From contig NC_085047.1 of the NCBI RefSeq assembly GCF_963662255.1, positions 48,205,006-48,269,005 of the forward strand: a stretch of 64,000 bases of DNA, read 5' to 3'. The notes beneath the pieces are model-generated. The model had not been told where the DNA came from. It worked only from the letters and a program-made list of their open reading frames with translations, and did no database searches. Positions within the stretch are counted from its first letter, which is position 1; each line of letters opens with the position of its first letter. The position numbers and the translations under genes are program-made. The stretch is from Cinclus cinclus. Lineage: Eukaryota; Chordata; Aves; Passeriformes; Cinclidae. This document shows, piece after piece, positions 62,093 through 64,000 of the stretch.

Positions 62093-63475
62093 ACAGCTAT
62101 ATAGGAGTCAAAACAACAAGTAATTAGCAGAAAGTTGTACTGCTCTGTACAGAGTGGTGCAGGGGGCATTCTGATCCCCCAAGCAAACTGATCCTGTTGC
62201 TAAGGAGTAAGCTCCTATCTACTACTATGATTTTAGAAGTGTTCTAGAGACTTGGTTCTGAGTATAGAGTGTTCCTCTTTGCACTGTACTGCTGTTACAA
62301 CTACTGAGAAAGAAGTGCTTCCCCAGTTTGGGGCACCATTAACAGATTCAGTAACCACATTCTGCAATGCTGCCCTTGCTCTGCAATATAGAGCAGCAAA
62401 CACCTCTACGTGAGAAGCACCTGAGCTAAGCAAAATGTATGGAAGTGAATAGGTAGAATTACTTTGTCAAAATACTGTAACACTAAAACACACCATGTGA
62501 CCTACAAGAGAACCTCCTATTTTGAGGTAATAGCCGTGTCTAAACTGCACAGAAAGAACAGGCTCAGCAATTTGTCTAGGTTTGTAAAACTTGATGACCT
62601 GCTTGCTTACTTTCTGCACCACAGGCCACTGACTTGTCTTTAGGCTTCTCCTTAATCATGCTGGAATTCACAGATTTCATGCACCTTGCAGAGTCTGGGC
62701 TGCAATACATTCAGCTCAATCCAGAGTTAATACAGTGGTACTAATTCATACTCATATAGTGACTGCACCTCTCCAGAGGGCTCTTAGCTTGGCCCAATTT
62801 CTCACCAATATATTTATCTGCAAACAATATAAAGATTGATAGGAGGACTGTGACACAAGAGGCCAAGAACCCCTCAAGGCAATGTGCACTCACTGCAGTT
62901 GAGCTTCTGAACTCATCAAAAGTATCAACAAAATGATCTAGCACGTGTAAAAGACAGGTATTTATCTTCTTTTCAAACCCTGGTCTGAAAAGATGATGAA
63001 AACAATAAAAACAAGGCATGCTGAGGTCAGCAGCATGTCCTAGCAAGGGATGAAAGATGAATCATTTCCAGGGATGCAGTACTGTTCTTCTGGCAGATTT
63101 CTCACCACTCATCATACCGTCTTGATATAACAAAGTGTCTTTTAAAGTACTCTATTATTCCAGCCTCAAACCCTAACAACAGTAATCTTAAACTTTGGAA
63201 TATAATGGCTAAAAAAGTTTGGCAGGAGATCCCATCCTGGCAGTAGTTCAGGTTCACTCGCATTTTACAGATCTAAGAAGGTGGATAGAGAAGAGATGTT
63301 CCAAGTGTCCCTTCAGGTGCCCTTGGAAAGAAAAGGCTGCAGGGTAAATTCACGTGTGAGACAAATAATCAACAGAAGAGTGACTCAAACACAAAGGAAG
63401 GGTTTGACCACAGTGGAAATTACATTCCATAAATAAATTGCTTCAGGACATGAAGGTCAAATAAGGTGATAAACA
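62093..63475. other. Non-coding stretch between two CR1 copies
   Basis: No exon or repeat was recognised. A 101-codon minus-strand frame at 62,741-63,046 has no identifiable domain. Confidence 0.6.
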
Positions 63476-64000
63476 AAGTAACTTTGATAAACAAAGATTT
63501 GGGGGTGCAAGGACTCAGAAATGTGCTCTCACAGCCCAGAAAGCCAAACGTGTCCTGGGCTGCATCCAGAGCAGCGTGGGCAGCAGGGCAGGGAGGGGAT
63601 TCTGCCCCTCTGCTCTGCTCTGCTCAGACCCCACCTGCAGTGCTGCACCCAGCTCTGGGGGGCCAGCACAGGGAGGACAGGGACCTGATGGAGAGAGTCC
63701 AGAGGAGGGACACCAGGATGATCAGAGGGATGGAGCACCTCTCCTGTGAAGAAAGGTGGAGAGATTTGGGATTGTTCAGAAAAGAAGAGAGAAGAACGGA
63801 AAAAAGAAGGCTTCAGGGTGACCTAACTGAATCCCTCCAGCCTCTGAAGGGAGCCTAAAGAAAGATGGAGAGAGAGAGACTACTTGCAAGAGCTTGTAGC
63901 GACAGGGCAAGGGGGAATCGCTTCGCACTGAGAGAATGCAGGTTTAAATTAGATGTCAGGATTCTTTAGAGAGATTATTTACTGTGAGGGTGGTGAACAG
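63476..64000 (+). mobile_element. CR1 LINE, ORF2 C-terminus and 3' region, runs off the window
   Basis: The forward frame from about 63,484 reads through QPRKPNVSW-type text and then LHPALGGQHREDRDLMERVQ and RRDTRMIRGMEHLS. This is the conserved end of the CR1 ORF2 protein ('...[41 protein letters not shown]'). The DNA after it follows CR1 too: GGAGCCTAAAG, then AGAGCTTGTAGCGACAGGGC, then TTTAAATTAGATGTCAGGAT, then TTTACTGTGAGGGTGGTGAA. The frame stays open for about 130 codons to 63,858. The copy starts in mid-ORF2 (typical 5' truncation), and its 3' end lies beyond position 64,000. It is the longest and least decayed transposon in the window, of the CR1 subfamily group found in songbirds and other modern birds. 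Confidence 0.92.

Noticed and set aside
1..64000. CRISPR arrays, bacterial operons, prophage, rRNA
   Set aside because: No regularly spaced repeats, no runs of co-directional long frames, and CR1/LTR content shows this is avian nuclear DNA.

Overview
This is a 64 kb piece of a vertebrate nuclear genome, almost certainly a bird. The case for a bird rests on old CR1 LINE fragments scattered over both strands, several ending in the recognisable avian CR1 3' tail, and on one degenerate LTR of a family common in chicken and songbird genomes. Composition is AT-rich and CpG-poor throughout, with one exception near 33 kb. There are no bacterial-type genes, operons, rRNAs, tRNAs or CRISPR arrays. Nearly all open frames are short chance frames in non-coding DNA.

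Layout. Positions 1-16.5 kb are non-coding, with three fossil short repeats (about 2.1, 11.2 and 12.5 kb). At 16,574-16,678 on the minus strand lies the best-supported protein-coding exon: 105 bp, phase 2 at both ends, encoding a leucine-heptad coiled coil, with a good acceptor and a perfect-consensus GC-type donor. I could not name its gene. Positions 17-32 kb are non-coding, with a CR1 tail (21.4 kb) and a possible LINE endonuclease fragment (26.8 kb). Positions 32.9-33.9 kb form the only CpG-dense island. Positions 34.7-35.25 kb are a decayed solo LTR. Positions 35.3-48.8 kb hold three CR1 scraps, low-complexity tracts and a possible conserved regulatory block near 38 kb. Positions 48.8-49.7 kb are a very old antisense LINE (L2/CR1 group). 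Positions 49.7-59.7 kb are non-coding, with another regulatory-looking block at 52.1-52.6 kb. An antisense CR1 reverse-transcriptase remnant lies at 59.7-60 kb, a CR1 tail at 62 kb, and a younger, longer CR1 copy runs off the right edge from 63.48 kb.

Interpretation. The window is most simply read as intron plus intergenic DNA of a large minus-strand gene whose other exons mostly lie outside it. The CpG island at 33 kb is upstream of the coiled-coil exon on that strand and could be a promoter for it or for an unannotated transcript; this link is inference. I found no convincing undescribed system. The items most worth checking are the GC-AG coiled-coil exon, the orphan CpG island, the possible terminal exon at 31.7 kb, and the two transcription-factor-site-rich blocks.
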